A stretch of 64,000 nucleotides of DNA from Talinum fruticosum (taxonomy: Eukaryota > Streptophyta > Magnoliopsida > Caryophyllales > Talinaceae): the NCBI GenBank assembly GCA_021018815.1, contig JAITYX010000005.1, forward strand, positions 11,578,001 through 11,642,000, written 5' to 3'. The notes below the pieces were generated by a model. The model was not told where the DNA came from and made no database searches. It worked only from the letters and a program-made list of their open reading frames with translations. This document shows, in pieces, positions 42,881 through 52,680 of the stretch. Position 1 is the first letter of the stretch. Every line of letters starts with the position of its first letter. The translations under genes were made by a program, and so were the position numbers.

Positions 42881-44360
42881 ATTGATCCTCACTAAGTGGC
42901 TTAGTAAAGATATCAGCTAACTAAAATTTTGTAGGAATGAATTCAAGTTCAATATCACCTTTCTCGGAATGGTCTCTCGAGAAAATTATACCCGACCTCA
43001 ATATGCTTTGTCTTTGAGTGCTGAATTGGATTCTTAGTGGTGCTAATTGCACTCTAATTATCACACGTGATTGGAATTGATTTGAATGAAAGTCCAAGAT
43101 CTTTCAAGTGTTACTTGAGCCATAGAATTTGAGCACAACATGCTCCAGTGCATCTGTACTCAGCTTCGGTAGTTGATAGAGCAAGCGAGTTTTGCTTCGA
43201 GTGCCAAGATATAAGGGATTGACCCGAAACCGGCATACTCCTGAGGTGCTCTTTCTATCAACCTTGTATCCGGCATCATTAGCATCCGAGTATCCGAGTG
43301 AGGGTTAGTTCCGAGTCTCTTGAGAACTATAGACCTAGATTCCGAGTCCCTGCAAGATATCTAAAAATTCTCTTCACCTCGGTGAGATGTGATTCTTTTG
43401 GATTAGCTTGAAATCTTGCACACAAACATACACTAAACATAATGTCTAGTCTACTTGGATGTAATATATAGTAGAGATTCAATCATACCTTGATAGAGTT
43501 TCGATCTACTTGCTTTACCTTTTTAGATCCGAGTCCAGTTTCATGCTACTCCTCATTGGTGTTGATGCATGTTTTGCATCTTGAAGCTTGTACTTCTTCA
43601 GCAACTCATTGATATAGTTGGATTGATGGACATAGATGCCATCTTTGTCTTGCTTGATTTGTAGACCAAGAAAGAAATTGAGCTCTCCCATCGTGCTCAT
43701 TTGGAATTCCTTTCTCATTAACTCGGAAAAATCTCGACAGAGATTTTCATTAATAACTCCAAAAATTATATCATCAACATAAATCCGAACAATAAGAAAG
43801 TCTTTCCCCTTAGTTTTTATGAAAAGAGTTTTGTCAATCTGACCTCTTTTAAAATCATTTTCAACCAAGAAACCGCTCGGTCTTTCATACGAAGCTCCGG
43901 GAGCTTTTTTAAGACCATAAAGAGCCTTTTGCAAATTGAAAAACATGAGTTGGAAATTCTGAGTTTTCAAATCCAGGGGTTGCTCAACATAGACTTCCTT
44001 TTGAATGAAACCATTCAGAAAAGCACATTTGACATCCATTTAATACAATTTAATATTCATGCTAGATGCAAATGCCAATAGGATTCTAATTGCTTCAATC
44101 CTAGCAAGCTGGTGCAAAGGTTTCCCCACAATTAATTCCTTCTTCTTGATTGTAACCTTGAGCCACAAGTCTAGCCTTATTTCTAACTACCAACCCATGA
44201 TCGTCTAGTTTGTTCTTGAAAACCCATTTGGTTCCTATGATTGGGTGGTCGGAAGGTCGTTTGGTCAAAGTTTAGACTTGGTTTCTCTCAAATTAATTAA
44301 GTTCTTTTTGCATGGCCTGTACCCATTCAGGTTCATTTATGACCTCTAGTGCATTTCTAG
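42881..44360 (-). pseudogene. reverse transcriptase and RNase H of element E
   Basis: An open piece of 174 codons (44039-43515) reads MDVKCAFLNGFIQKEVYVEQ, LYGLKKAPGASYERPSGFLV, FLIVRIYVDDIIFG (intact YVDD at 43770-43781), MSTMGELNFFLGLQIKQDKD and KYKLQDAKHASTPM. Upstream, from about 44350, lie EWVQAMQKELN and TKWVFKNKLDDHG in broken frames. RNase H motifs (KSTSG, ALSTTEAEY, CDN, FIPTKF) follow to about 42880. The palm is the best preserved in the window. Confidence 0.9.
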
Positions 44361-44693
44361 GTTCGAGTTAATGATATGAATGTAGTGAATGCACATAGAT
44401 TTTGCAAAAAGAGCAAGTTCTTACCCCAGTGTTGATGTCGGACAAGATGTTCTCAAGTGGGTGGCTCGAAACATATTTGAATACTCTACATGTTCTCTCG
44501 GTTCACCAGATTTGAGGGTTGAAGCTGGTTGATCTTCGGTGATCCGATCCGATTGAGCTTGCCCATCTATTTAACCTTCGGTATTCCGAGCTGGCTCTTA
44601 AGCTGGTTCACTCGAGTCATGACATTACGAGTTGCCTCATTCTGATTTGCTTTCTTTTGACTCCGTCCGAGCTCAACTTTAGTAAGATCATCT

Positions 44694-44990
44694 TCATCTC
44701 GACTGAGTTTCAGATCTAAAACGTTGACTCACTTGGTTTTCCATGATCAAACTCATCAAACACAACGTGGATGCTTTCTTCCACTTTGTTAGTTCTTTTA
44801 TTAAAAATGCGATATGCTTTGATATGAGATGAATAACCCAAAAAGATACCTTCGTCCGGCCAAGCATCAAACTTGGTCGGGTGATCCTTACCATTATTGT
44901 GAACATAGCACTTACATCCGAAGGGTTTGAAGTATGAGATGTTTGGTTTCTTTCCCTTGTAGAGTTCATATGGAGTTTTCTTCAAAATGG
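44694..44990 (-). pseudogene. integrase C-terminal domain of element E
   Basis: KKTPYELYKGKKPNISYFKP, GCKCYVHNNGKDHPTKFDAW, DEGIFLGYSSHIKAYRIFNK and VEESIHVVFDEFDHG form the SH3-like domain that follows copia integrase cores and binds DNA. It is open for 90 codons. A frameshift near 45030 separates it from the core. Confidence 0.85.
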
Positions 44991-45042
44991 GTCCGATGAG
45001 GCATTTGTTCGGTGTGTAGTTTGCTACGTTGGTCGGCTCAAC

Positions 45043-45435
45043 TCAAAAATAGTAAGGCAAATCATGTTCAATCATCATTGTCATTCCTATTTCTTCAAGA
45101 GTTCTAATCTTTCTCTCCACTACCCCATTCTGTTGAGGAGTTATGGGTGCTGAGAAGTTTTGGGAGATACCATTCTTATCGCAGAACTCTGCAAATTCCG
45201 AGTAATCGAACTCCCTTCCATGATCCGTTCGAATTCTTTTAATTTGAGTCCGAGACTCTACTTGAATTTTCCTGTAGAGCTTGCTGAACTCTTTGAAAGC
45301 TTCATTTTTGTGCTTAAGAAAACACACCCATGTAAATTGTGAGTAGTCATCAACAACCACAAGTACATAAGATTTACCTCCGAGACTCTTTATAGGGATT
45401 TCACCACATAAATCCATATGAAACATTTCAAGCAC
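45043..45435 (-). CDS. integrase catalytic core of element E (uninterrupted part)
   Basis: A stretch of 130 codons without a break carries the whole rve fold: HMDLCG with Asp 8, RTDHGREF with Asp 71 and QQNGVVER with Glu 107. The 35 residues between the second Asp and the Glu fit the D,D35E rule exactly. Integrase inserts the cDNA and creates the 5-bp duplications seen in this window. It is part of a polyprotein that is broken on both sides (near 45480 and 45040), so it is a well kept domain of a pseudogene. Confidence 0.85.
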   Translation of the reverse strand: MLEMFHMDLCGEIPIKSLGGKSYVLVVVDDYSQFTWVCFLKHKNEAFKEFSKLYRKIQVESRTQIKRIRTDHGREFDYSEFAEFCDKNGISQNFSAPITPQQNGVVERKIRTLEEIGMTMMIEHDLPYYF

Positions 45436-46100
45436 TTTGGATGTGGAAATAGTTTTGAGAGATTTGAAAGATAATCCGACTGTTTCCCTTTTGTGCGTGC
45501 TTCACAGATTTTATGTTTCTTAAAGGCACAGATTAGGTAAACCTCTTACTAAACCATGAGATGCAAGCTTTTTGATAGTATGCATGCTAACATGACCTAG
45601 TCTACGATGCCATGTCCAAGAATCATCATGCAATGATGCTTTTAAACAAGATAAATTTTGACTTGGATCAAAAAGAGGAATAGTATAGGTATTACCTGAC
45701 CTCTTACATGAGAGCTTAGTCTCTTTGGTGGTTGCATCAGAAATATAGCAATTTGTTTGAGTGAACCTTACCTCTTAACCTTTGTTACACGAGTTGAGAG
45801 ATGCTTGAGTAGATTGTACTTTAATCCCTTGACAAGATAGACTGGGCTGACCAGGTTGTCTCCTTTCCCAATCTTGCCTATTCTAACTATCTTGCCCTTA
45901 CTGTCATCTCCTAAAGTGACTTTGCCTCCTTTGTAATCTTCTAACTAAGAAAAGAGTCTTGAATCTCTTGACATGTGACGTGAGCATCCACTATCTAGGT
46001 ACCAATGACCTTTTGTCTTTTTCGAGTTACTTGCAAGTCGAAACACACTAACCCTTCTCACTTCCTCTAACGAACCTAGTAACTCCGTTTACTATGGTCT
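45436..46100 (-). pseudogene. protease and pre-integrase of element E
   Basis: In broken frames: a WYLD(S/I)GCS-like block near 45990, a KVTFGDD-like block near 45915, NLVSPVYLVKGLKYNL near 45840, then SQNLSCLKASLHDDSWTWHR and LGHVSMHTIKKLASHGLVRG (about 45660-45550). At least four frame changes occur, including the Cys pair region near 45500. Confidence 0.75.
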
Positions 46101-47860
46101 TTTTCTAAGGAAGAAGACTCTTGGGAACCCAAATTTGAATTACTTTGGGTTTGGCCTGATTCCGAGTCTTCCTTTTAGAAAACCGAGTTTGTGTCTCTTT
46201 CTTTTGAAAATCTTTTCTGTTGTAAACAGGTGGAGAATGTTTTCTCTTGTACGCTGGTCTAGGCTTAGTCCTCCCTTCATTTTTATGAATGGGACCATGC
46301 TCAGCCTTCCTGAACTTCACGGTTCTGGAATCCTTCTTGAAAAGATCCGAGTAGGAGTTTGATTCCTCCTCTTTGTTAAAACTAAGTCCTTCCTTTCTGA
46401 AGGAGACACATTGAGAGCCTAAAAGCATGTCAAGGTTTTTCTAACCTTGAGTAAGATTCAAAACAAACTCTTGAGACTCATTGAGCTTTTGTTTCGGATG
46501 CTCATTTTTCTTCCGAGTGACTCGAACTTAGTCCTATTAGCTTGAGTACTAGTCTTGAGTTCTCTTAGAGTAAGTCTTAATTTTCCAATTCATTTTTCAA
46601 ACTAATGCTTTTAGAAGTGAGAGGCTCAAATTGTTCTTTGAATTGAGAAGAATACAAATTGGACTTTTCTTCTAAAGTATAAATATATTTAGCTAAATCA
46701 ACTTTGGAGAACTTAAGAAATTATTCTATTACCTCTTGAAGATTTGTCCCCTCAATGTTTGAGTTGTCGAGTCGACTCGGATCCGACTTTTGAGTCCGTT
46801 AGTGCCATCGGACACTTTGAGTCATCGGAATCTTCATCTTCTTCGAGATAAGTCTTCATCACTCCATATGGCTATCATAGCCTTCTTCTTCTTTCCATCT
46901 CTCTTTCTCCTTGGACAGTCTTTGACTATGTGATCTTTACTGCCACATTCAAAACAACCGAGTTCTTTGTTAAAGATAACTTTGAAGGGGAGGAGTGTTT
47001 ACCTTTTCTATCCTTCTTATCTTTCTTGTAGAACTCTTCTCTTGGCCTCTTCTCCCATTTCTTGTGCTTCATCATTCTTTTGAAGCCTCGAGCAATGAGT
47101 GCCATGGGATCCTCTTCTGAATCCGAGGAACTCAAATTTTCTCCTCTCGCTTTATAAGGCTTTTAGCGCAATGTTCTTTTGAGTCCCGACCTCGGCATCC
47201 TCTTCTTCCGGATGGATTTCATGGGTAAGTAACTTCCCAATTAGTTCGTCCGGCTTTAGTTGAGAGAGATTTTGAGCTTCCACATGGCTGTCACCTTGGG
47301 ACCCCATCTTCTCTTGGGTAGACGTCTTAGAATTTTCCAACATTTCTTCATGGAAAATCTTTCTACCTAGAGATTTGAGATTGTTTGTAATCTCGGTGAA
47401 GCGAATAAACATCCGAGTGATGTTTTCTTCTAGCTCTATCTTGAACAGCTCATATTTGTGAAGATATTGACACATCTTCGTTTGTCTCACTTGGCTTGTT
47501 CTTTCATATGTGTTGACAAGAGTGTCCCACACATCTTTAGTTGAGTCACAAGCTGACACTCTGTTGTATTCTTACGAGCTGATGGTGCACATCGGAATGT
47601 TCATTGCTTTAAAGTTCTTTACGAATTTTTCTAATTCTTCGATGGTGTACTCGAACTTTGCTTTAGGCATAGGTCTTGTATGTTCCATCTTTATTGGAAT
47701 GTAATTGCCTTCTTGTATGATGTTCCGGACATCTTCATCATTGTCCAACAGAAAGCATTCCATTAACTTCTTCCAGGTGCACGAAATTTGATCCTTTGAA
47801 CTTAGGTGGCCTCGTTGGAAGGTCTTCCTTAATCAAACTCTTCGTTGTTACGAGCGATCT
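46101..47860 (-). pseudogene. gag of element E
   Basis: The start codon appears changed from ATG to ATC (IARNNEEFD near 47855). The blocks are MECFLLDNDEDVRNIIQEGN (47763), KDVWDTLVNTYERTSQVRQT (about 47530), ITRMFIRFTEITNNLKSLGR, EDPMALIARGFKRMMKHKKW (about 47110), then the knuckle CFECGSKDHIVKDC near 46955-46915, entered in the wrong frame because AACTCGGTTGT lacks a base. A coiled coil and the LLGSQCVSFRKEGLSFNKEE linker follow to 46105. Confidence 0.85.
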
Positions 47861-47903
47861 GATCTTCACGCCTTTAGGTTGTTAGACCCTTTTTGAAAGG
47901 CTA

Positions 47904-47918
47904 GGCTTTGATACCAAT
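47904..47918 (-). other. Primer-binding site of element E
   Basis: The minus strand reads ATTGGTATCAAAGCC next to the LTR end at 47919. It is the initiator Met-tRNA type site, as in element B. Confidence 0.85.
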
Positions 47919-49403
47919 TGAAGGTTTGCTCTTGGAGAGTCTTAGTCACCCTTGAGGGGGTGAATAGGGTGATGAGGGAATTTTAGCAAACTTTGAAGAT
48001 TTAAGCTTGAAAAGAATAATTAAGATAATTTGAGTCTAGATTGGACTCGAAAAATTGTAAACTCGGATATACGTGGAAACTCTCCTAGGGTAGAAAACCA
48101 CGAATAGTGCTAGTCCAAGCACCAAGTCAAATCCACTATTTTGAATCCATAAAATACCGTAGACTAACTCGACTAGAATTGCTCCCTTAAACAATTCCTA
48201 TAGTGTTTTACTAGACTCACAAATTCCCTTATCCGATCTAGTACTTCCTAACCGAGGTAACCTTTACAGCTAGGGACAAGCGAGCTGAGTTAACCGTTAC
48301 TGACTCGAGTAAAGGGACCTTACTCAAAAAGTAAGAAAGAGTATGTAACTGATTACAAGACTTTACAACTTAGAAAGTATAAATTACAAGTTGGGAGTTG
48401 TAAATAGAAGATTGAATATGAATACAATGACTTTTTCTTAAGTAAGTGTATCAACAATAATTCCAGCAATCTTCAAGTCTTGAGAGGTGGCTTCTATTTA
48501 TAGATGACCAAGCGATTTAGCCATTGTAACTAACTTCGAACAGAAGTCCTTTGTGATCGTTGTAACGGTTCTTCGAGTCACTCGAAACGATCTATTGAGA
48601 TGTGAATGTTGTGCAACGGCTCTTGACTCCTAAAGGTACTCTAATCAGTTGTTGGTGTACGAAAAGTAAGGTGGAAACCACCGTTGAGCTTAGCATAGAA
48701 GTTTTCCAGTTTTGAAAACAGACAACCACGACATATTATGCGGGCCTTGTTCGAAGTAGAAAAGCCTTGTCTACTGGTGATTGACAGCTGAAGCCGGTTA
48801 CTTTTGTAATTCAAAAATAAGATAACCTCGTTTGGATAACCTACAAAAGTAAATAATTTTGGTTCTCAAAGTATAAAATACTTTGGTCCAAGATTAAGCA
48901 TAGATAATAATTTAATTAAGATAATTAAATGCATAATTATCTCGGGCCTAGAAGAGTGGAATTTTCTTAGTCTAATATTCATTATACTCAAATTCCATCG
49001 AGTTAGTCCTAAGAAAGGTCAAGTTATAAGAGTGAAAACATCGGAGTATACGGACTTGATGCTGGACGAGATAACTCTCAATCAAACATACTGACTTAGA
49101 GAGATGAATTAACGCTGTAATTCACTTTACTTTAAGATATGTAGTCAGAACTCGGATAAGGAGTGTTAGAGAGATTATTTGATCATGCAATAAATCGAGT
49201 TATGTCCGAGTGACTCGGAAATGTCAATGTGAGAGGATAAAGAAAAATGTGATTTACGAGTCGATCGGAATCGAATGAAAACTTATGCGGGAGTTTCTAT
49301 AGCACTCATAATGACTTGTATTCAAAACTAAGGAGGGATGAGGTTTGTATCCGAGTCCTAATGTAGTACTCGGAATGATCTAGTTTCGGAATCCGAGTCT
49401 TCA
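47919..49403 (-). repeat. 5' LTR of element E
   Basis: This complete 1485-bp LTR runs from TGAAGGTTTGCTCTTGG to GAGTCTTCA. The reversed TATA box is at 48495-48502. The palindrome TCCGAGTGACTCGGA is at 49205-49219, and TTCGAGTCACTCGAA lies near 48570, upstream of the TATA box on the coding strand. Confidence 0.9.
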
Positions 49404-49408
49404 TGACT

Positions 49409-50649
49409 CAACCGAGTGCTCCCTTAAACAATTCCTTACCATGTTTTCCTAGACTCGGAAGTTCCCTTATTTGCTCTAGTACTTCTTGGTCGAGGTAAAC
49501 TTTACAATCAAGGATAAGCTGAGCTAAGTCAACCCTTACGGCTTAGTCAAGGGACCTTACTTAGAAAGTAAGAAAAGAATGTAGCGATTACGGGACTTTT
49601 ATTACAACTTAGAAAATATTAAATACAAACTTGGAGTTGCAAATAGAAGATTGAGTAAGAATGAGAACAACAATTAGTTCAACAATAAATTCGGTTCCAG
49701 CAATCCGTTTAGCAATCTCCTAGTCTTATAAAGTGGCTTCTATTTATATCCAACCAGGTCGAGTGACCATTGATTCTTGGTTTTGGATAGAAGTCTTGAT
49801 AGCAGATTATAACCGCTCTTCGAGTCACTCGGAAAAGATCCATTGGGATGTGAACATTGTGCAATAGCTCTTGGCTCCAAAAGATGGTCTAATCACTTGG
49901 TGTTGACTGAATGTTGTGGTGGAAACAACCGTTAATCCTAGAGTTGGAGTTTTCCAATTTTGGAAACAAACAACCACGACACGATGTATGAGCCATGTTC
50001 GAAGTAGCTAAAACTTGTCTGCTGGTGTTTAATGGCTAGAAGCCAGGTTGCTTTTGTATTTCAAAAATAAGTTAGCCTCGTTTGAATAACCTACAAAAGC
50101 GAGGCCACATTGGTTCTCAAAGTATATACTTTGGTCCAAGATTAGGCATAGATAATAATTGAATTACAATAATTAAATGCTTAATTATCTTTATCTTAAA
50201 AGAATGGAATTTTACGAGTCTAATATTCAATATACTCAAATTCCATCTGAGTCAATCCTAAGGATGATCAAGTAGAGAGAGTAAAATATTAGAGTATAAC
50301 AACTTAATCTAGTCAAATAATTCTCAAGGAAATAAAGCTGACTTAGAATAAAGAATTAACGTTGTAATTCTTTTTGCATTGAAATACACATTCGAGTGCT
50401 TAGAATAAAAGTGTTAGAGAAATTATTTGAGCATGCGATAATTCGAGTGATGTCCGAATGAGTCGAAACACCAATGTAGGAGATATGCAATAAGGCACTT
50501 TACGAGTCGGTCGGAATAGAATGAAAACTTAGATAAGAGTTTCTATGGTGCTCGAGAATGACTTGAAATCAAAACTTAAGAGAGATACGATTTATACCGA
50601 GTCTTAATGTAATACTCGGAATGACTTAGAGTTAAAACCTGAGTCTTCA
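49409..50649 (-). repeat. 5' LTR of element F, right piece
   Basis: It resumes with CAACCGAGTGCTCCC after the duplicated TGACT and ends GAGTCTTCA at 50649. The reversed TATA box is at 49741-49748. Its U3 end is followed by a polypurine tract and aORF UTR, which is unexpected for a 5' LTR. Confidence 0.85.
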
Positions 50650-51004
50650 ATCTCCCTTTTTGATGAAAGGTATTCCATACTTAGATAGAAACTTGTTAGT
50701 GTAAAACATGAGTTTTTATTTTCAATGATCAAAACAGGAAGTAATGTTTTCTTAAGTACCAGAGCAAAGAGTGACGGATGATACTTATAAAATGCGGTTT
50801 AGGTTATATCATAACTCGGAAGCGATTATGCGGATAATAAATCGAGCAAAGAAGGAAACATATTGTATTAGAGCATAAAAGATAGAGAGGAATAACAAGG
50901 ATATAACTCGAAACAAGTCTGTTCAAAAAAAAAAAATTCATTCATTCATTGCTCGGAAGAGGGTGAACTCCCCTAAACACAACATCAAGTTTTCTATATT
51001 TTCT
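50650..51004 (-). other. Polypurine tract and aORF 3' UTR remnant outside the 5' LTR of F
   Basis: The minus strand reads CATCAAAAAGGGAGATTG against the LTR at 50649, preceded by the usual UTR (TTGATGTTGTGTTTAGGGG, as at 8170-8200). It ends in TTCT at 51004, followed by plus-strand aORF of element A. It is the 3' end of another minus-strand copy that once lay to the right. Confidence 0.75.
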
Positions 51005-51009
51005 CCCTC

Positions 51010-51950
51010 TAAACACATTGAAGGGTTTGAGGTTGACTTATTCCCTTTAATCCGGGAATAGATTGCTTCTATTTACTCGGATCATAAAGAGCTTCCTCTT
51101 CCGTTTAGAGCTTTAGTTTTTGCTATTTTCAGCTCAATTCAAGGTGGATTTCCCTTCGATCCACACAAATTTCTAGAGCCAACTATACGTATAGGAAGAG
51201 GTGAGCTCATTTGTTTAGTATACCAGGAAATCCGACCTGGTTTCTTGACTCATACTTCGAGCTTGCACCTCCTCCTCCTCCTTAGACTTAGAAAGACTCT
51301 AAGACTCTTATTATCACAACTGGACCTTCATCTTCCCAACGTGCCTCTTTTCTCGAGTTGCTTTAGAAGGCTGGCAACCTAGTTTGCTGCCCTAGCCAAA
51401 GAGCTGCAGGCAGCTGTGGTAGCTTTCGAGGATTTCATGCCAATCTTGACTCGGTTTCAAAGTAAGACTCAATGCCGGATTAACCGAGTCAAGCCTTAGT
51501 TGGTGAGCTCAAGGAGGTGATCAAGCGCCAACAAGATCGGATTTGTCGGTTCTATGAGAGAAGATTCGAAGCGAGTTGAGGACTCGGACCATCACTCGAA
51601 GAGGCGCCATTAGAGTCCTCAAGTTATTTTAAATCTAAGTCGGAAGGAGAAAAAGGAGAGAAAGAAGGAGCGAGAAGAAACCGGAGCAGCCCCGGTTTAG
51701 GGCCAAAGGGAGAAAGAACTCGATGTGATCTCCTCGGATCATACTTAGTCCGCTCGAGAAGAGGCATGTGATGCGAGGCCGGTCTAAGGCCCCCTCCTCG
51801 GTTCAACGGCCTCAAGTTGAAGTGGTTGAGGGCTCGGAAGAAAGAACCGAGAGGATGAACAACAAATGATTCGCAGGAGTTCACTTCAAGTCCCCGAGTT
51901 GCCCCGCTTTTGCCTCACCTGCCGCATCTACACAAGGCTACGAGACGCGA
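51010..51950 (+). pseudogene. aORF of element A, C-terminal half
   Basis: It continues the reading cut at 6361: EGFEVDLFPLIRE, ELPLPFRALVFAIFSSIQGG and FPFDPHKF, then the YQEIRPG motif near 51220. A helical segment LAKELQAAVVAFEDFMPIL (about 51395) and LKEVIKRQQDRI follow, then a Lys/Glu/Arg-rich stretch near 51640 and a tail near 51900. At about 51950 the sequence joins minus-strand pol. It has several stops. Confidence 0.65.
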
Positions 51951-52340
51951 GATGAGGTCCACACGGATGATGTTCACCTAGTGGTTTAGTGAAAATATCA
52001 ACCAATTGAAGCTGAGTATGAATAAATTCTAACTTTATATTACCTTCTTCAAAATGATCTCTTGGAAAGTGATATTTGACGTCAATGTGCTTAGTATTTG
52101 AGTGCTTGAATTGGGTTCTTAGTAATGTTTATTGCATTTTGCTTATCACATTTAATAGGAATTACTAAGACGGTCGAGTCCCAAATGTTTTAGATGTTTC
52201 TTGATCCACGAAGCCGAGCACGAGCAAGCTCCTGCCGCTATATACTAAGCCTCAATTGTTGATAACACGACCTACTTCTAGTTCTTTAAGTGACAGGAGA
52301 TCGGTGATTCACCCAAAAATTGGCATGCTCTTGAAGTACT
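51951..52340 (-). pseudogene. RNase H fragment of element M
   Basis: On the minus strand this is the copia RNase H end (FTKPLGEH, LEFIHTQLQLV, ALSTIEA-like blocks) in broken frames. It is interrupted at 52340 by the CACTA element and continues at 60594. The usual motif order is kept, so the insertion split one gene. Confidence 0.75.
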
Positions 52341-52680
52341 CACTGCTACAGGAACCATTTTTAACTACGATTAAAAACGACATTTAACGACGGTTAACGA
52401 GTGTCGTGTATTTGGGCGTCGTTGTATGTAAACCGTAGTCATAGGTCAATATATGACGATGGTTTAGATGGAAAAACCGTAGTCGTAGGTCAACCTATGA
52501 TGACGGTTTCTTCATCCGAACCGTCATCATAGGCCTTCTTCCGTAGTTGGAAAAACTTATTACAGAGCACCTATGACGACAGTTCTTTCATTTGAACAGA
52601 TCGTCATAGATAAGCCTATGGCTACGGTTACGCATTAAGAACCATCGTCATAAGTTTGATTTTTTTAAAATAATTTTTCT
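52341..52680. repeat. Left terminal and subterminal repeats of the outer CACTA
   Basis: After the 29-bp terminal repeat come at least seven variants of (A/T)ATGACGA(C/T)GGTT or its complement (AACCGTAGTCATAGG, AACCGTCATCATAGG, AACCATCGTCATA). They alternate in direction. In En/Spm such motifs bind the element's own protein. Confidence 0.8.

Larger units (their letters stand above)
37997..49403 (-). mobile_element. Element E: full-length Sirevirus-type copia element
   Basis: E is an 11,407-bp insertion flanked by TGACT (37992-37996 and 49404-49408) within the 5' LTR of F. Order on the minus strand: 5' LTR 49403-47919, PBS, gag, protease, integrase, RT, RNase H, spacer with TATA, aORF with a tandem duplication, UTR, PPT, 3' LTR 39025-37997. 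The LTRs are clearly diverged, and the 3' LTR has lost about 450 bp. It is the most complete copy in structure, though not in reading frame. Confidence 0.92.
6362..51004 (-). mobile_element. Element F: minus-strand Sirevirus-type copia element with its nested insertions
   Basis: F reads right to left: 5' LTR 50649-49409 plus 37996-37748; gag, protease and integrase 37747-34984; RT 26810-26276; RNase H and spacer 17203-16125; aORF C-terminus 8511-7855; 3' LTR 7854-6362. The gaps are filled by elements E, D, J and B/C. At the left edge TGAAGG is preceded by CCCTC (6357-6361). CCCTC also stands at 51005-51009 where element A resumes in frame. The right edge is not clean, because 355 bp of 3' UTR lie between F's 5' LTR and A. 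Confidence 0.7.

Noticed and set aside
51005..51009. CCCTC as a plain, clean target duplication of element F.
   Set aside because: The left edge is a true LTR end, but the right edge is UTR with CCC microhomology, so it is kept only as a candidate TSD.
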